Shown here: piece after piece, positions 10,681-19,146 of the stretch
Layout of the letters: the number at the start of each line of letters is the position of its first letter
Position numbering within the stretch: the first letter of the stretch is position 1
NCBI GenBank assembly: GCA_907163375.1
Contig: CAJQUW010003011.1
Location: forward strand, 52,166 to 116,165
Reading direction: 5' to 3'
Origin: Prostheceraeus crozeri
Taxonomy: Eukaryota; Platyhelminthes; Polycladida; Euryleptidae
Length of the DNA stretch: 64,000 nucleotides
Position numbers and translations under genes: made by a program
The notes under the pieces: model-generated
The model's database searches: none
The model's input: only the letters and a program-made list of their open reading frames with translations
What the model was told of the DNA's origin: nothing

Positions 10681-12231
10681 TCACTTTGTTTTCCGAAACA
10701 CTAAAGTTACGAGGGATTTAGTATCTTTCACATGGATGCACTCTTGTAAACCATTGGTAATTTTGATAGCAATAGAGGGTATAGTTTGTTTGACGACGGG
10801 ATGATAGAAAATAGATTCAAACATCTTCTCGACTATTCCATATGAAGCGTCTTTATCATGAATGAAATCACGTAAAATGTATTCTTTTTTCTCACCAACA
10901 GAAATAGGTAGAATCAAATCACTTTGAATGTAAAGGTGCTGTTCATGTTTATCAAGTGTCATTGGTGTTTCTATACCAATCGTATGCGCAGCAGCAAACA
11001 CAGTTTGTAGCATTGAAAAACCAAAGAGTTTTTTCAAATTTTTACTCAATTGACATTGAATGTCATCACCCAGTTTCAGAACAACGCGTTGATTTTCAAT
11101 TGAAAACGAAATGTGGTGTGTCTTTACATCATATTTACTTTTCATCACATGCTTCAACTTCTGTTGTATATAAGGATTTACTACATGAATGAAGCTTTCA
11201 ACTGTATGATATAGACGCGGCATTATATTGATAGCAACTTTAGATTCTTCATAAGACTGGTAAATTTTCTTGATGCGATCGCCATAGATGTCCACCCACC
11301 ATTCATCATTAACTGAATCAGCTTTAGTGTGATATTCATGAGAAGCATACACCACACCGCTTCCAATAATAGGTGTATAATGTCTTACAAAATGACGCAA
11401 GGTTGGAGAGAAATAAACTGTAAGTTTGTCATTATATTTCTGAATAACCAACTTATTTTTGTTCGCCATAATTTTCTCTCCATACTTCTTACCCACAGTC
11501 TCATTCCATCGTTTTACTAACTCAATAAGCGATAAAGGTTGAACACCACGCTTTTTCAAAATGATGCGTTCTTCGCATTCTACAACATCTTCATCAAATA
11601 TTTTAAATCTATAATGAAATTTGTTGATTCGATTTGAATAAACTTTTTTAACATTTGCAGTAGCAATTGATGTTAGATGTAGTCCATGACCAAAACCAAG
11701 ATGTGGATAGAATTCATTATCCAACCTCAGCGTAAGACCTTTAGTAAAAGAATGAAAGCGAAGGAACTGTCTCCCACTCCAATGATAGATAGTAAACTCA
11801 TAAGCTTTCTGATTTTTATTCTTCATGATGGAAGTATTACCACTATTGAATGCCTTAATAATTTTCTCATTCCCAAATGGTTCATAAGAATCTGATTTTA
11901 TCTGAATCCATTCATAGTTCCACTTTCCATCTGATGTTAAATTGTATGGGAACTGAAATGCATTATTCATCGTTATTCCATCATGGGTGCGAGGAGTCAA
12001 TATCATTTCTTCCAAATCATTCACATTCTGAATATTGCTATCATAGCAAATACTAGAAACGCCAACCTCCCATTCACCTTCTAAATGCAGTGGGCGATTT
12101 AATTCTACTCGATAGTCTGATGGTTTATTTTTGGGAAATTTATTCATAGAAGCATTACTGGGTAAGTAGATTAGAAACGAGTCCTTATTTTCACTTTCCA
12201 TATTATTCACATTGGAAAAATATATTAGCAT
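10681..12231 (-). CDS. Large Polinton structural-type protein A, 516 aa (paralogue of the next gene)
   Basis: The protein begins (from Met11) with a SFLIYLPSNAS-type start, then LEGEWEVGVSSICY, the N-terminal signature of a protein family common in Polintons. Its last ~130 residues contain LSKNLKKLFGF, an IP..VG...LR segment and a final IAIKITNG...VTLVF strand pattern, also seen in the 262-aa protein of element 2. It is followed nine bases away by its paralogue at 12241-13638, with the same ends and similar length, so this is a tandem gene duplication. A virion role (vertex, spike or penton-associated) is inferred, not shown. ATGCAAA sits three bases before the ATG; Met11 (12201) is an alternative start. 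Confidence 0.7.
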   Translation of the reverse strand: MLIYFSNVNNMESENKDSFLIYLPSNASMNKFPKNKPSDYRVELNRPLHLEGEWEVGVSSICYDSNIQNVNDLEEMILTPRTHDGITMNNAFQFPYNLTSDGKWNYEWIQIKSDSYEPFGNEKIIKAFNSGNTSIMKNKNQKAYEFTIYHWSGRQFLRFHSFTKGLTLRLDNEFYPHLGFGHGLHLTSIATANVKKVYSNRINKFHYRFKIFDEDVVECEERIILKKRGVQPLSLIELVKRWNETVGKKYGEKIMANKNKLVIQKYNDKLTVYFSPTLRHFVRHYTPIIGSGVVYASHEYHTKADSVNDEWWVDIYGDRIKKIYQSYEESKVAINIMPRLYHTVESFIHVVNPYIQQKLKHVMKSKYDVKTHHISFSIENQRVVLKLGDDIQCQLSKNLKKLFGFSMLQTVFAAAHTIGIETPMTLDKHEQHLYIQSDLILPISVGEKKEYILRDFIHDKDASYGIVEKMFESIFYHPVVKQTIPSIAIKITNGLQECIHVKDTKSLVTLVFRKTK

Positions 12232-12240
12232 ACGTTTGCA

Positions 12241-13638
12241 TTAACTCTTCATTCGGAAATGGAGTGTGATACTTGTCACAGCATCTTTATGAAAAGGAAT
12301 CAACGCACCAGCATCGTCATAAATGGCAATATCAATTTGTGGGATGTAGTTTGATTTCAGCTTTGTATAATGCACTTTCTTGAAAGTATGCTCAGATAAA
12401 ATACTGCAGCTTTTTGGCTGGTATGGTATCATTGCTAGCAATGGAGCTTCAACATCTCCCACACGTACATCTTCACCAATATTGGAATATATCTGAAAAT
12501 AGTTAATACGACGCGATAGCGACATGTCTGCGCTAGCTTTGGTTACAGTACCACTTTTAAAGATATTTTGATCAAAACCCAAAATGTCCATTAGAGTTTT
12601 ATCCATAATTAGTTCAATACCTTTTCCACTTATAGTGAGAGACAAAGTACCTTCTTTTTCAGAAAATGAAATATGTTGCTCATTAATCACTTCATTTAAA
12701 TAATCTACAACCAATTTAACCGAAGTAATAATGCGAGGCATCAACACTCTTGTTTCATGTAAGATACCACCTAAAGGCTCTACACACTTTCTGTATAAAG
12801 ATACGGTCCATTCTGTATCAAATTGATTTGACCTTTCACATGGTAAATGTTGCATATCAGATTTTCCATGAACAGCTGCAGAACGATGTCGTAAGAACTG
12901 ATGAAAATCTTTTGAACAAACTAATACTAGATCATCATCATTTAATTTACTTATTGCAATATGATTAGATGATTTGATATAAGTCAATGTTGCCACTTGT
13001 TTACCATCAACTCGAAGGAGATAATTAAATTTCTTCAATAATGTTTCAGGAGTCATGTTTGTCTTTCTTGGCTTAATCACAATCTTCTTCACCAACGTCT
13101 TCTCATTTCTTGGAATAAGATCTACATAATAAGCTTCCTCTCGATATATTAACTGTTTATGACCACTTATGTGGTAATTAACGTTAAAATTATCATAGCT
13201 TGTTAAGGCGCTAGCGAGGTAACCTAAATCATTTCTTAAACTTGGACTTAAACCAACAATCCAATCTTTCTCAACTACATGATGTACATAAGTATAATCA
13301 TCATTGTGCGGAGTAAATTGGACAATATGTTTACACGCTTTATTCAAGAAATCATATATAAACTTTTTACATGATAAGAGATCTTTCTTTGGCCACTGTG
13401 GAATGTATACTCGGCACCCCTTTTCACATTGATAAGCAGCTGTACGCCTCATATTAATAGTCATCACCTCATGATCAAAAGTATAGACACAGTTGCTATA
13501 AACAAGTTGAGTGACACCCACTTCCCAATTTCCATTTAGCTGTTGTGCATGATCAATGGGAGTAGAAAAGAGTGCGGCTCGATTACTAGTAAATCTCTTT
13601 GTAGCCGCATTGCTAAGCAAAATATGATAAAACGACAT
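12241..13638 (-). CDS. Large Polinton structural-type protein B, 465 aa (paralogue of protein A)
   Basis: I start at the ATG at 13638; the longer open frame begins with a TTG. The N-terminus has SFYHILLSNAATKRF and then LNGNWEVGVTQLVYSN, matching protein A position by position. The C-terminal part has a MDKTLMDILGFDQ block and ends with a basic IDIAIYDDAG...ITLHFR strand pattern. The middle is beta-rich and tyrosine-rich, without catalytic motifs. Shared ends with protein A and with the element 2 protein at 42258-43046 suggest one family of capsid-associated proteins. An ATGCAAAGTTG motif lies 23 bases upstream in the divergent promoter. Confidence 0.7.
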   Translation of the reverse strand: MSFYHILLSNAATKRFTSNRAALFSTPIDHAQQLNGNWEVGVTQLVYSNCVYTFDHEVMTINMRRTAAYQCEKGCRVYIPQWPKKDLLSCKKFIYDFLNKACKHIVQFTPHNDDYTYVHHVVEKDWIVGLSPSLRNDLGYLASALTSYDNFNVNYHISGHKQLIYREEAYYVDLIPRNEKTLVKKIVIKPRKTNMTPETLLKKFNYLLRVDGKQVATLTYIKSSNHIAISKLNDDDLVLVCSKDFHQFLRHRSAAVHGKSDMQHLPCERSNQFDTEWTVSLYRKCVEPLGGILHETRVLMPRIITSVKLVVDYLNEVINEQHISFSEKEGTLSLTISGKGIELIMDKTLMDILGFDQNIFKSGTVTKASADMSLSRRINYFQIYSNIGEDVRVGDVEAPLLAMIPYQPKSCSILSEHTFKKVHYTKLKSNYIPQIDIAIYDDAGALIPFHKDAVTSITLHFRMKS

Positions 13639-13673
13639 TTTTATATTGCTAATCTGCAACTTTGCATAACATC
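13639..13673. promoter_or_regulatory. Compact divergent promoter with TTTGCAT motif
   Basis: Only 35 bases separate two divergent ATGs. They contain TGCAACTTTGCATAAC (13655-13670), nearly palindromic around TTTGCAT, the motif repeated before several element 1 genes. The leftward gene also has TATAAAAATG-like sequence directly at its start. Confidence 0.5.
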
Positions 13674-14030
13674 ATGAAGACTTGGATTTTGGACTCTCTA
13701 CAATATATCAGAGTTGATCGTGATGGAAACGTACATTTCAAAAATTCTCATGGTCATACATCAAGAGGAATTACATTAACATGGCGACAATTTGTCAACC
13801 TCAATGATATCATGAGGGATTTGGAATATTTTGAAACATTAAGATTCATCTCCTTGGGTGATCAAGTTTGGCTTCAACATTACAGAAATGAAATTCAAAT
13901 CTGCCATTCTCATTCCGCAAACTGTTTCTCATTTCGCAAATACAATTGGGAGAAGTATAGAAGATACATACATCGCTCCATCATGACATTTATTCGTCGT
14001 GAGTTCATCGCCCTACTATGCAAATCTTAA
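13674..14030 (+). CDS. PC4-like putative DNA-binding protein 1, 118 aa
   Basis: The start is the ATG at 13674 (the open frame begins earlier at a TTG). Layout: LDSLQYI...DRDGNVHFKN, a GITLTWRQFVNLNDIMRDL block, then WLQ...IQI, and a basic end NWEKYRRYIHRSI. The block 'G-I-(S/T)-L-x5-(F/W)-x2-L-x-D-I' resembles the core of the transcription coactivator PC4/p15, a single-stranded-DNA-binding fold, and PC4-like genes are known in large DNA viruses and some Polintons. The next gene is a paralogue and the third is a TBP homologue, so a transcription role is likely. Similarity was judged by eye only. Confidence 0.55.
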   Translation: MKTWILDSLQYIRVDRDGNVHFKNSHGHTSRGITLTWRQFVNLNDIMRDLEYFETLRFISLGDQVWLQHYRNEIQICHSHSANCFSFRKYNWEKYRRYIHRSIMTFIRREFIALLCKS

Positions 14031-14052
14031 TCAGACATGACTATCACGCACC

Positions 14053-14703
14053 ATGAGTTGGAAATTAGATTCCCTACAACGTATTGAAACGGATCATGAT
14101 CGAAACGTCTATTTCAAAGATTCAACTGGAAATGTGAGAAGAGAGTTTGCTTTATCTTATCGTCATTTTCAATCTCTACATCATATCATGAAGGACTTGA
14201 AATACTTCTATATGAAAAGACATTCACGTATTGGAAATCGCATCTGGCTGCGCGTCAACAATCGGCGAATTCAACTCTATCATTCCCAACTTCATACTAA
14301 CTTCACATTTCATCAAGGTAGTTGGGAAAAGTATAAAAGGAAGGTACATCGCTCAATTTACTCATTCTTTCATCATGAAGCGTCATCGCTACACCATCGT
14401 CAACATTCTCCGTCGCTTCAGACTCTACACCAAAATCGATCTCACAACATTACACCAACACCTTCCAAACAGCAAGTATTACCCGGGCCGACCTCAAATG
14501 TTAGTGGTGAAGATGAACAATTCACGGAATCTTCAACTCTTCCCAAATGGGACTGTACAGATTCTCGGCGCCCTTTCTCATTCATCGGCGCAGTCAATGC
14601 GCTTAGAGCTACAAAGACTACTACGTCGGATATGGAAGAGGGAGAGGTGTGTGATGTCGAATCTGACTGTGGACAATATGGTGATCTCTACTCAATTGAG
14701 TGA
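14053..14703 (+). CDS. PC4-like putative DNA-binding protein 2 with overprinted C-terminal tail, 216 aa
   Basis: Residues 1-~105 repeat the preceding gene: LDSLQRIETD, FALSYRHFQSLHHIMKDLKYF, IWLR...IQLYHS, SWEKYKRKVHRSI. The first protein ends there, but this frame continues for ~110 residues of Ser/Thr/Pro/Gln-rich, probably disordered sequence with an acidic end. That tail (from 14375) overlaps in another frame the whole first half of the TBP-like gene. The duplication plus extension suggests that loss of a stop made the tail. Whether the tail is under selection cannot be judged from one sequence. Function as for protein 1. Confidence 0.55.
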   Translation: MSWKLDSLQRIETDHDRNVYFKDSTGNVRREFALSYRHFQSLHHIMKDLKYFYMKRHSRIGNRIWLRVNNRRIQLYHSQLHTNFTFHQGSWEKYKRKVHRSIYSFFHHEASSLHHRQHSPSLQTLHQNRSHNITPTPSKQQVLPGPTSNVSGEDEQFTESSTLPKWDCTDSRRPFSFIGAVNALRATKTTTSDMEEGEVCDVESDCGQYGDLYSIE

Positions 14704-14920
14704 CAGTCTATCATTTTTGAAGATTCGTACCAGCAGTTACAGTTTGTGTTATGAACCCGAACTTTTTCCTGCAGCTCTCATTAGTTGTTGGTTACCTGTA
14801 CATGTGGCAATCTTTCATAATAGTAAAGTGATCATTACTGGACTAAAATCTCATGTACAAGCAAATGTGATCCTAGACTATCTCATTGAGTATGTACGTA
14901 CCCAGCGGATTGTAAAATAA
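14375..14920 (+). CDS. TATA-binding protein (TBP) homologue, 181 aa
   Basis: The frame opens at 14231, but the TBP-like part starts exactly at the internal ATG at 14375. It has the two-repeat saddle of TBP. Repeat 1 contains IDLTTLHQHLPNSKYYPGRP then LQLFPNGTVQILGA; repeat 2 contains LTVDNMVIS, CYEPELFPAAL and VAIFHNSKVIITGLKS. The YEPELFP block is nearly the eukaryotic consensus. Phenylalanines at LFPNG, ELFP and IFHNS match positions that TBP uses to kink DNA. At 181 residues it equals the TBP core and lacks an N-terminal extension. It should bind promoter DNA and recruit initiation factors to the element's genes. Its first 329 bases overlap the PC4-like gene. An AATAAA follows the stop (about 14919-14924). 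Confidence 0.88.
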   Translation: MKRHRYTIVNILRRFRLYTKIDLTTLHQHLPNSKYYPGRPQMLVVKMNNSRNLQLFPNGTVQILGALSHSSAQSMRLELQRLLRRIWKRERCVMSNLTVDNMVISTQLSDSLSFLKIRTSSYSLCYEPELFPAALISCWLPVHVAIFHNSKVIITGLKSHVQANVILDYLIEYVRTQRIVK

Positions 14921-14946
14921 AAAACAATTTTTCCAACATGATGTTT

Positions 14947-15408
14947 TTATTTCAAATCATGATAGAACTTACAAATCATTTTTTCATTAGAGGATGGATT
15001 ACATGAAAAGTTTTGAATAATAGATGCAAATCGAGATACATGTAAACGTTTTAAGATGAAGTACAGTACAAAAGCACCACACGTTGATGAAAGTGGATGT
15101 TGTAGTATGCGTTCATTTCGCTGATATTGACGCGTATGTTTTCTCAACCACTGCTGTGTTGGTATATTTGGAGGTTGAGCAAGAGAGTCAAATAGTTCAC
15201 CACGTCGGTCTTCTCCAATAAAGATCGCTTTCCAATGCTCACCGCCTAAATTCTGCGAATGAGTGTTTAGCACAATAAAGATGGGATAGTGATTTACTGC
15301 AGGTGGTAAGGTATCGAGTGAATAGACATTATCGAAAGCTTTCAACGTCGCTTCGTCTGCATTACGCTGCACTTTAGTCTTAATATCGTCAGCAGTCAAC
15401 CAACTCAT
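14947..15408 (-). CDS. PRO: Adenovirus-type maturation cysteine protease, 153 aa
   Basis: Peptidase C5/Ulp1-like protease that would cleave virion precursors after glycine-containing sites. The catalytic set is visible: His in GGEHWKAIFI (~residue 58), Asp in GELFDSL (~73), Gln in LQHPLSSTCGAF (~102) and Cys in STCGAF (~109). Length is typical of short Polinton proteases. Its ATG overlaps the stop of the capsid gene as TAATG, so the two are tightly coupled. Likely substrates are the basic 151-aa and 116-aa proteins upstream, which carry GG sites. Confidence 0.9.
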   Translation of the reverse strand: MSWLTADDIKTKVQRNADEATLKAFDNVYSLDTLPPAVNHYPIFIVLNTHSQNLGGEHWKAIFIGEDRRGELFDSLAQPPNIPTQQWLRKHTRQYQRNERILQHPLSSTCGAFVLYFILKRLHVSRFASIIQNFSCNPSSNEKMICKFYHDLK

Positions 15409-16686
15409 TAACGATTATACTGAAGAATCACGTCACGATACTTTGTAATTTCAATATTTGAATCGAAGACTGCATAAATTAATACATTGATCGTCTCAGG
15501 TAGTGTTCTTTTGAACGTCAAATCCAAACGAATATTATGAGGCACGTTCGCTTGACGATAGGGTGCACTAATATCGCTGTCAGCAGTCAAATCAAATGCA
15601 TAAATAGTATATCCACTCTTAAACTCTTTCATAGTCAGTCCGTTGGTGTCATCCGTATTGTAAAAGCCAAAGACATCCATAAAATCAACATAACTGCGCA
15701 TAAATTGATCCGAAGCAAAATCTGGTTTGTAGGGTGGACCAGGATGACTCACACCATTTACACGTAAAGCAATTTCACTTAACTGATTGTGTTTAAAATT
15801 GAAAGGATTCTTCTTTATATTACCATTAAATGCATCATTTTCAACCATTGCCACCATGAGGAGCTTCGGTGCTTCCGATGGAAAGAGGCCATCTTTCATG
15901 AAACTCTTTTGATCTTTCGGAATTGTAAAGGTGAGAAGCTTTGTATGCTGAACGGGGTAAATGGCATTTTGGCGGTTAAGGCCTTCAGCATGCCCTCTAA
16001 TGACACTTGGATTCGGTACTACTCGACGAATGTAAAGTGCAATATCTTCCACATGAATTCTAAAATTGTCAACTTTAGCAAATGCATTCAGCGCAAATTC
16101 AGGCTTATTCAATGTCAGCTTGAGTCGCATGCTGGTATTACACAGTAAAAACTTTGACTGTCTAAAGAAGTCTAAATTCAGCGGACCATATAGCTGACAT
16201 ACTTTACTATCTTTAATCATAGCAGATCGCTTTACAAAGCCACTGTTTGTTTCAACATCAAATTTTCCTGTTTCATCTCTATACCATCCCATGGCTTCCA
16301 TATGACTTTTTTTGTGCTGCTGGATGAAACTGTGATACATGATTGAAATATGATTTATAGGGATAATCGCTTTGACCACCTTCCACCTGCTGCTCTCCAA
16401 TCGTTAGAGAAACATCGCGAAGTAATGTAGTCAATGGTAAATTGTTCAGTCCAACTTTATGTGTATCGTCAATAGCAGTTCCATCTGCTTGCTGAATTCT
16501 AAACCTCAAATCAAGCATCGCATAACTCAAATCTATGTAGTCATCACTACCACCAGGAATAACAAATTCAATGGGACCAGCATTCTCAGCTGTTCGAGGA
16601 TGATAATCTACAATACTTGAACTAAGAATATCTGTCTGTATGGCTTGTTGATCGAACAAACAAAAACCGGAAGTTTTACACTCCAT
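15408..16686 (-). CDS. MCP: Major capsid protein (double jelly roll), frame broken at a 7-base homopolymer
   Basis: The N-terminal frame (16686 to 16279) has the typical Polinton capsid start ECKTSG...FDQQAIQTDI, then FVIPGGSDDYIDLSYAMLDL. The C-terminal frame (ending 15408) carries the second half, including IYAFDLTADSD and RLDLTFKRTLPETINVLIYA. The two overlap around 16279-16400, and the switch maps to a run of seven T (A on the coding strand) at 16307-16313. A one-base length change there separates the frames. Total length is ~425 codons. Either a real inactivating indel, a sequencing error in the homopolymer, or frameshifting during expression; the first two are likelier. Confidence 0.85.
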
Positions 16687-16688
16687 GA

Positions 16689-17144
16689 TTAGAAGTTATA
16701 GCAGCGTCGTCGTTTAGCGCCTGATGAATGATTAGAGCCTCTGCGACGTTTGCGTGAATGCCTTTTGACTGAAGATCGCACCTTACCAGCTCCGCGATGT
16801 TTCCTCCTTCCTTTATTCATTCGTTTAGGTGATTTCTTTCCTTGAGTAACACCAGCAAAGGTCTGCTTCAATGTTTTTAAACCGCGTTCCTTCCCACGAT
16901 TCAACAAACTGCTCTTAAAACTTCTACCTCTGGAAAGATCACTAGCAACATCACCAGCAAAGCCAACGGCATTACTTAAAACATTTCGTTTTAAAGATCT
17001 ACCGACATTGGATATGAGAGGTGCTACAACAGATTTCAGTGCACCAAGTATGCTACCTCCACGTTGGCGGCGAGCGCCGATGTAAATTTGTCCTCCGCCA
17101 CTTACATAGGAGGGTCGTGAATAAAATGAGGCAGTTGGATTCAT
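16689..17144 (-). CDS. Basic virion core protein with protease-type GG sites (pX/pVII-like), 151 aa
   Basis: Highly basic: the last ~55 residues are an Arg/Lys/Ser/Gly-rich tail (KRHSRKRRRGS and similar) suited to condensing DNA. Residues ~15-50 read SGGGQIYIGARRQRGGS then a hydrophobic, amphipathic helix ILGALKSVVAPLISNVG. GG sites resemble adenovirus-protease cleavage sites. Similar small basic proteins lie beside the capsid gene in Polintons and adintoviruses. An ATGCAAAGTTG motif lies about 32 bases before the ATG (17176-17182 on the + strand). The stop is two bases from the capsid start. Confidence 0.7.
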   Translation of the reverse strand: MNPTASFYSRPSYVSGGGQIYIGARRQRGGSILGALKSVVAPLISNVGRSLKRNVLSNAVGFAGDVASDLSRGRSFKSSLLNRGKERGLKTLKQTFAGVTQGKKSPKRMNKGRRKHRGAGKVRSSVKRHSRKRRRGSNHSSGAKRRRCYNF

Positions 17145-17185
17145 AGCTCAAACCCTAAACATTGTTAGTTACAACTTTGCATGAA

Positions 17186-18274
17186 TCACTGTCGATCACT
17201 TAGATGAAAGATGTCGGCACGACGCATCCAAGAGTTCATACTTGAAGGATAACCAGTCCATTTAACAAGACACCATTCTTCACCTTGCCATTTTTTACAT
17301 CGAATGATTTTCTCTACCAAATATGTTTCACTTTCAGTGACTACCTCAATCTCATCGCGGTAAAAGCTACCCTCAATTTCTTCATTATCGTAATCTTTCA
17401 ACTTGTAGGTGGTCGGAGAGTCTTTTTGATTAATCCTTGATACTGTAAATACCTCCTCTGTCCAATTCGGAAGGTACCCTTTAGCAAAAACACTTTTCAC
17501 TTTTGAGATACGAACTTTATCGCCAATTTTCACATCACTTTTCACATGAGTGCGTTTACGTTGGAATGATTCGCGCACTTTATCTACATTGTCAGCATTT
17601 ACATCTACTGGTCTGAATCCAATAGAACGATGGATAGAGTGATTGTAGGCATGGAGTGTATCTTGTAGAACCTTTGTCCAATTTTGTGTCAAGTTGGCAG
17701 TAAAATGTCGCCACAAGCGATTTTTTAATGTGCGATTAAAACGTTCAACGAGTGCAGCTTTATAAGCACTCTTTACACTAAACAACTCAATGTCATGCCT
17801 CTCAAATAATCTTCGCACATGCTGATTTTCAAACTCTTTTCCTTGATCACTCTGAATTCTTTTTGGAATCCGACCTTCTCGAAAAATTGTTTGGAATGCT
17901 TTTGCTACTCCTTTCCCTTCTTTAGTTTTTAAAGGTTGAGCCCACGCATAACGCGAGAAAATATCAATGACGGTTAAAATAAAATTATTGCCCGAGTTAT
18001 GTTTTGAAATGGAGGCGACATCGCACAAATCTGCTTGCCGCTGTTCATCGATGTCATGAACAATATAATGGCGGGTGCGGTACTTCTTTTTCGCTTGTTT
18101 GTGGAGTGTATAGGTAGCCTGACCCTTTAACCATCGTTTCACTTGTGATTGTGGAAGACCACTCGCTTTTGATAATTTCTTGATAGATGCAAATCCTGCC
18201 GGATGTTTTACATCATAATAGATTGACTTCAAACGTTCAGTCGATGACGACTGACTCTTTTTCCTCCTTCTCAT
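17186..18274 (-). CDS. INT: Retroviral-type integrase (rve) with C-terminal chromodomain
   Basis: Inserts the element into host DNA and makes the 6-bp duplication. Catalytic D,D,E: Asp in DLCDVAS/VIDIFSRYAW, Asp in IQSDQGKEF, Glu in ALVERFNRTLKNRL. After the core come an SH3-like DNA-binding region (GDKVRISK...FAKGYLPNWTEEVF) and a chromodomain ending YLVEKIIRCKKW...CLVKWTGYPSSMNSW, which may steer insertion to marked chromatin. The N-terminus has IYYDVKHPAGFASIKKL...VKRWLKGQATYTLHK, usual for Polinton integrases. The frame is open to an ATG at 18406, but I prefer the ATG at 18274 because a Cys-rich gene occupies the upstream part in another frame. Confidence 0.93.
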   Translation of the reverse strand: MRRRKKSQSSSTERLKSIYYDVKHPAGFASIKKLSKASGLPQSQVKRWLKGQATYTLHKQAKKKYRTRHYIVHDIDEQRQADLCDVASISKHNSGNNFILTVIDIFSRYAWAQPLKTKEGKGVAKAFQTIFREGRIPKRIQSDQGKEFENQHVRRLFERHDIELFSVKSAYKAALVERFNRTLKNRLWRHFTANLTQNWTKVLQDTLHAYNHSIHRSIGFRPVDVNADNVDKVRESFQRKRTHVKSDVKIGDKVRISKVKSVFAKGYLPNWTEEVFTVSRINQKDSPTTYKLKDYDNEEIEGSFYRDEIEVVTESETYLVEKIIRCKKWQGEEWCLVKWTGYPSSMNSWMRRADIFHLSDRQ

Positions 18275-18452
18275 CTTTTTGTTTTCTTGCCTTTCTACAT
18301 TTACAACAACTACAGCATTTAGCTTTAGCGGTTTTGCGATCGTGTTCACATTGCTTAGGGGTTTCATTATGAGAGCTGGCGCAGCAAGTGCAAGTGACAA
18401 CGACATTCACCTCTGGCGGCTCATTACATGGCAAGCAACACATCTGCTTCAT
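18237..18452 (-). CDS. Small cysteine-rich protein, 71 aa
   Basis: Twelve cysteines in 71 residues, mostly in CC or CxC pairs (MCCLPC, TCTCCASS, KCCSCCKCRK), followed by a charged Lys/Glu tail. The ATG lies one base after the stop of the 230-aa gene (18454), matching the close packing of neighbouring genes, which argues that it is real despite overlapping the integrase frame. It could be a zinc-binding or disulfide-rich accessory protein. No family recognised. Confidence 0.5.
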   Translation of the reverse strand: MKQMCCLPCNEPPEVNVVVTCTCCASSHNETPKQCEHDRKTAKAKCCSCCKCRKARKQKDEKEEKESVVID

Positions 18453-18453
18453 A

Positions 18454-19146
18454 TTAATAGTCTGAGAACATGTATTTTCTGGGAGGAGCTGTTTTACGTT
18501 TTCCTTTTACTAGTTTTAGTGGTGATGTAGATCTACGTCGAGTTCTTCCTCTTGTTTGCTTAGTGAGTGTGGGAGGGGATGTAGCAGGTGACGACTTAAA
18601 CCAATTTGTTGGCATTTTCATCGTCTGAAGCATTGGAGCAGTAGCTACTGTTGAATCAAGTTCTTTCAATGTCTCATTATTCAAAGCAAATTTTGGTACA
18701 TTATGCTTTTTCAATAGTTTAAGAAAGTATGACCAACCAGGTGGAACATAGCCCTGACGGCGCTTTCTACGTATCACATACTGAATCAAGTCTTCATAAC
18801 GTGAAGCATCATTCACTTTATTTTCATCTGTAATAATTTCTCCTCTATCATTTACATTGAGATGGGGTTCAATACTATTGAAAAGAGATATGGCATGTGC
18901 GCGAGATGCTAAAGGTGTAGCAGTCGATACAGAGTCACGCATCTTATTCTTCAAGTTTTTTAATTGCTCAACAGTTTCCGATTGTAATAATACAGCACGA
19001 TGTGGATCATTGATGTGAACATTTTGCTGATAATCTATTTCTTTCCTATACATTTGATTTGCAAGAGGTTGCTTTACTTGCTGCATGGCAGTCAATTGTA
19101 CATATTCATCCTGAGGAATAACAATCATGCGAGAATAAGAACTCAT
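18454..19146 (-). CDS. Conserved Polinton protein of unknown function, 230 aa
   Basis: The ATG overlaps the stop of the packaging ATPase (ATGA), so the two are co-oriented and tightly linked. The N-terminus reads MIVIPQDEYVQLTAMQQV. The middle is helical with coiled-coil potential (EQLKNLKNKM), then a GYVPPGWSYFLKLLKKHNVPKF block, and the last ~40 residues are very basic (RGRTRRRS...KRKTAPPRKY). Similar proteins accompany the ATPase in other Polintons. Position and charge suggest a DNA-packaging or core-assembly factor, which is inference only. Confidence 0.6.
   Translation of the reverse strand: MSSYSRMIVIPQDEYVQLTAMQQVKQPLANQMYRKEIDYQQNVHINDPHRAVLLQSETVEQLKNLKNKMRDSVSTATPLASRAHAISLFNSIEPHLNVNDRGEIITDENKVNDASRYEDLIQYVIRRKRRQGYVPPGWSYFLKLLKKHNVPKFALNNETLKELDSTVATAPMLQTMKMPTNWFKSSPATSPPTLTKQTRGRTRRRSTSPLKLVKGKRKTAPPRKYMFSDY

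Noticed and set aside
16279-16400. Programmed frameshift in the capsid gene
   Set aside because: Seven-base homopolymer with no clear slippery heptamer plus pseudoknot, and similar breaks at other 7-base runs favour indels or errors.
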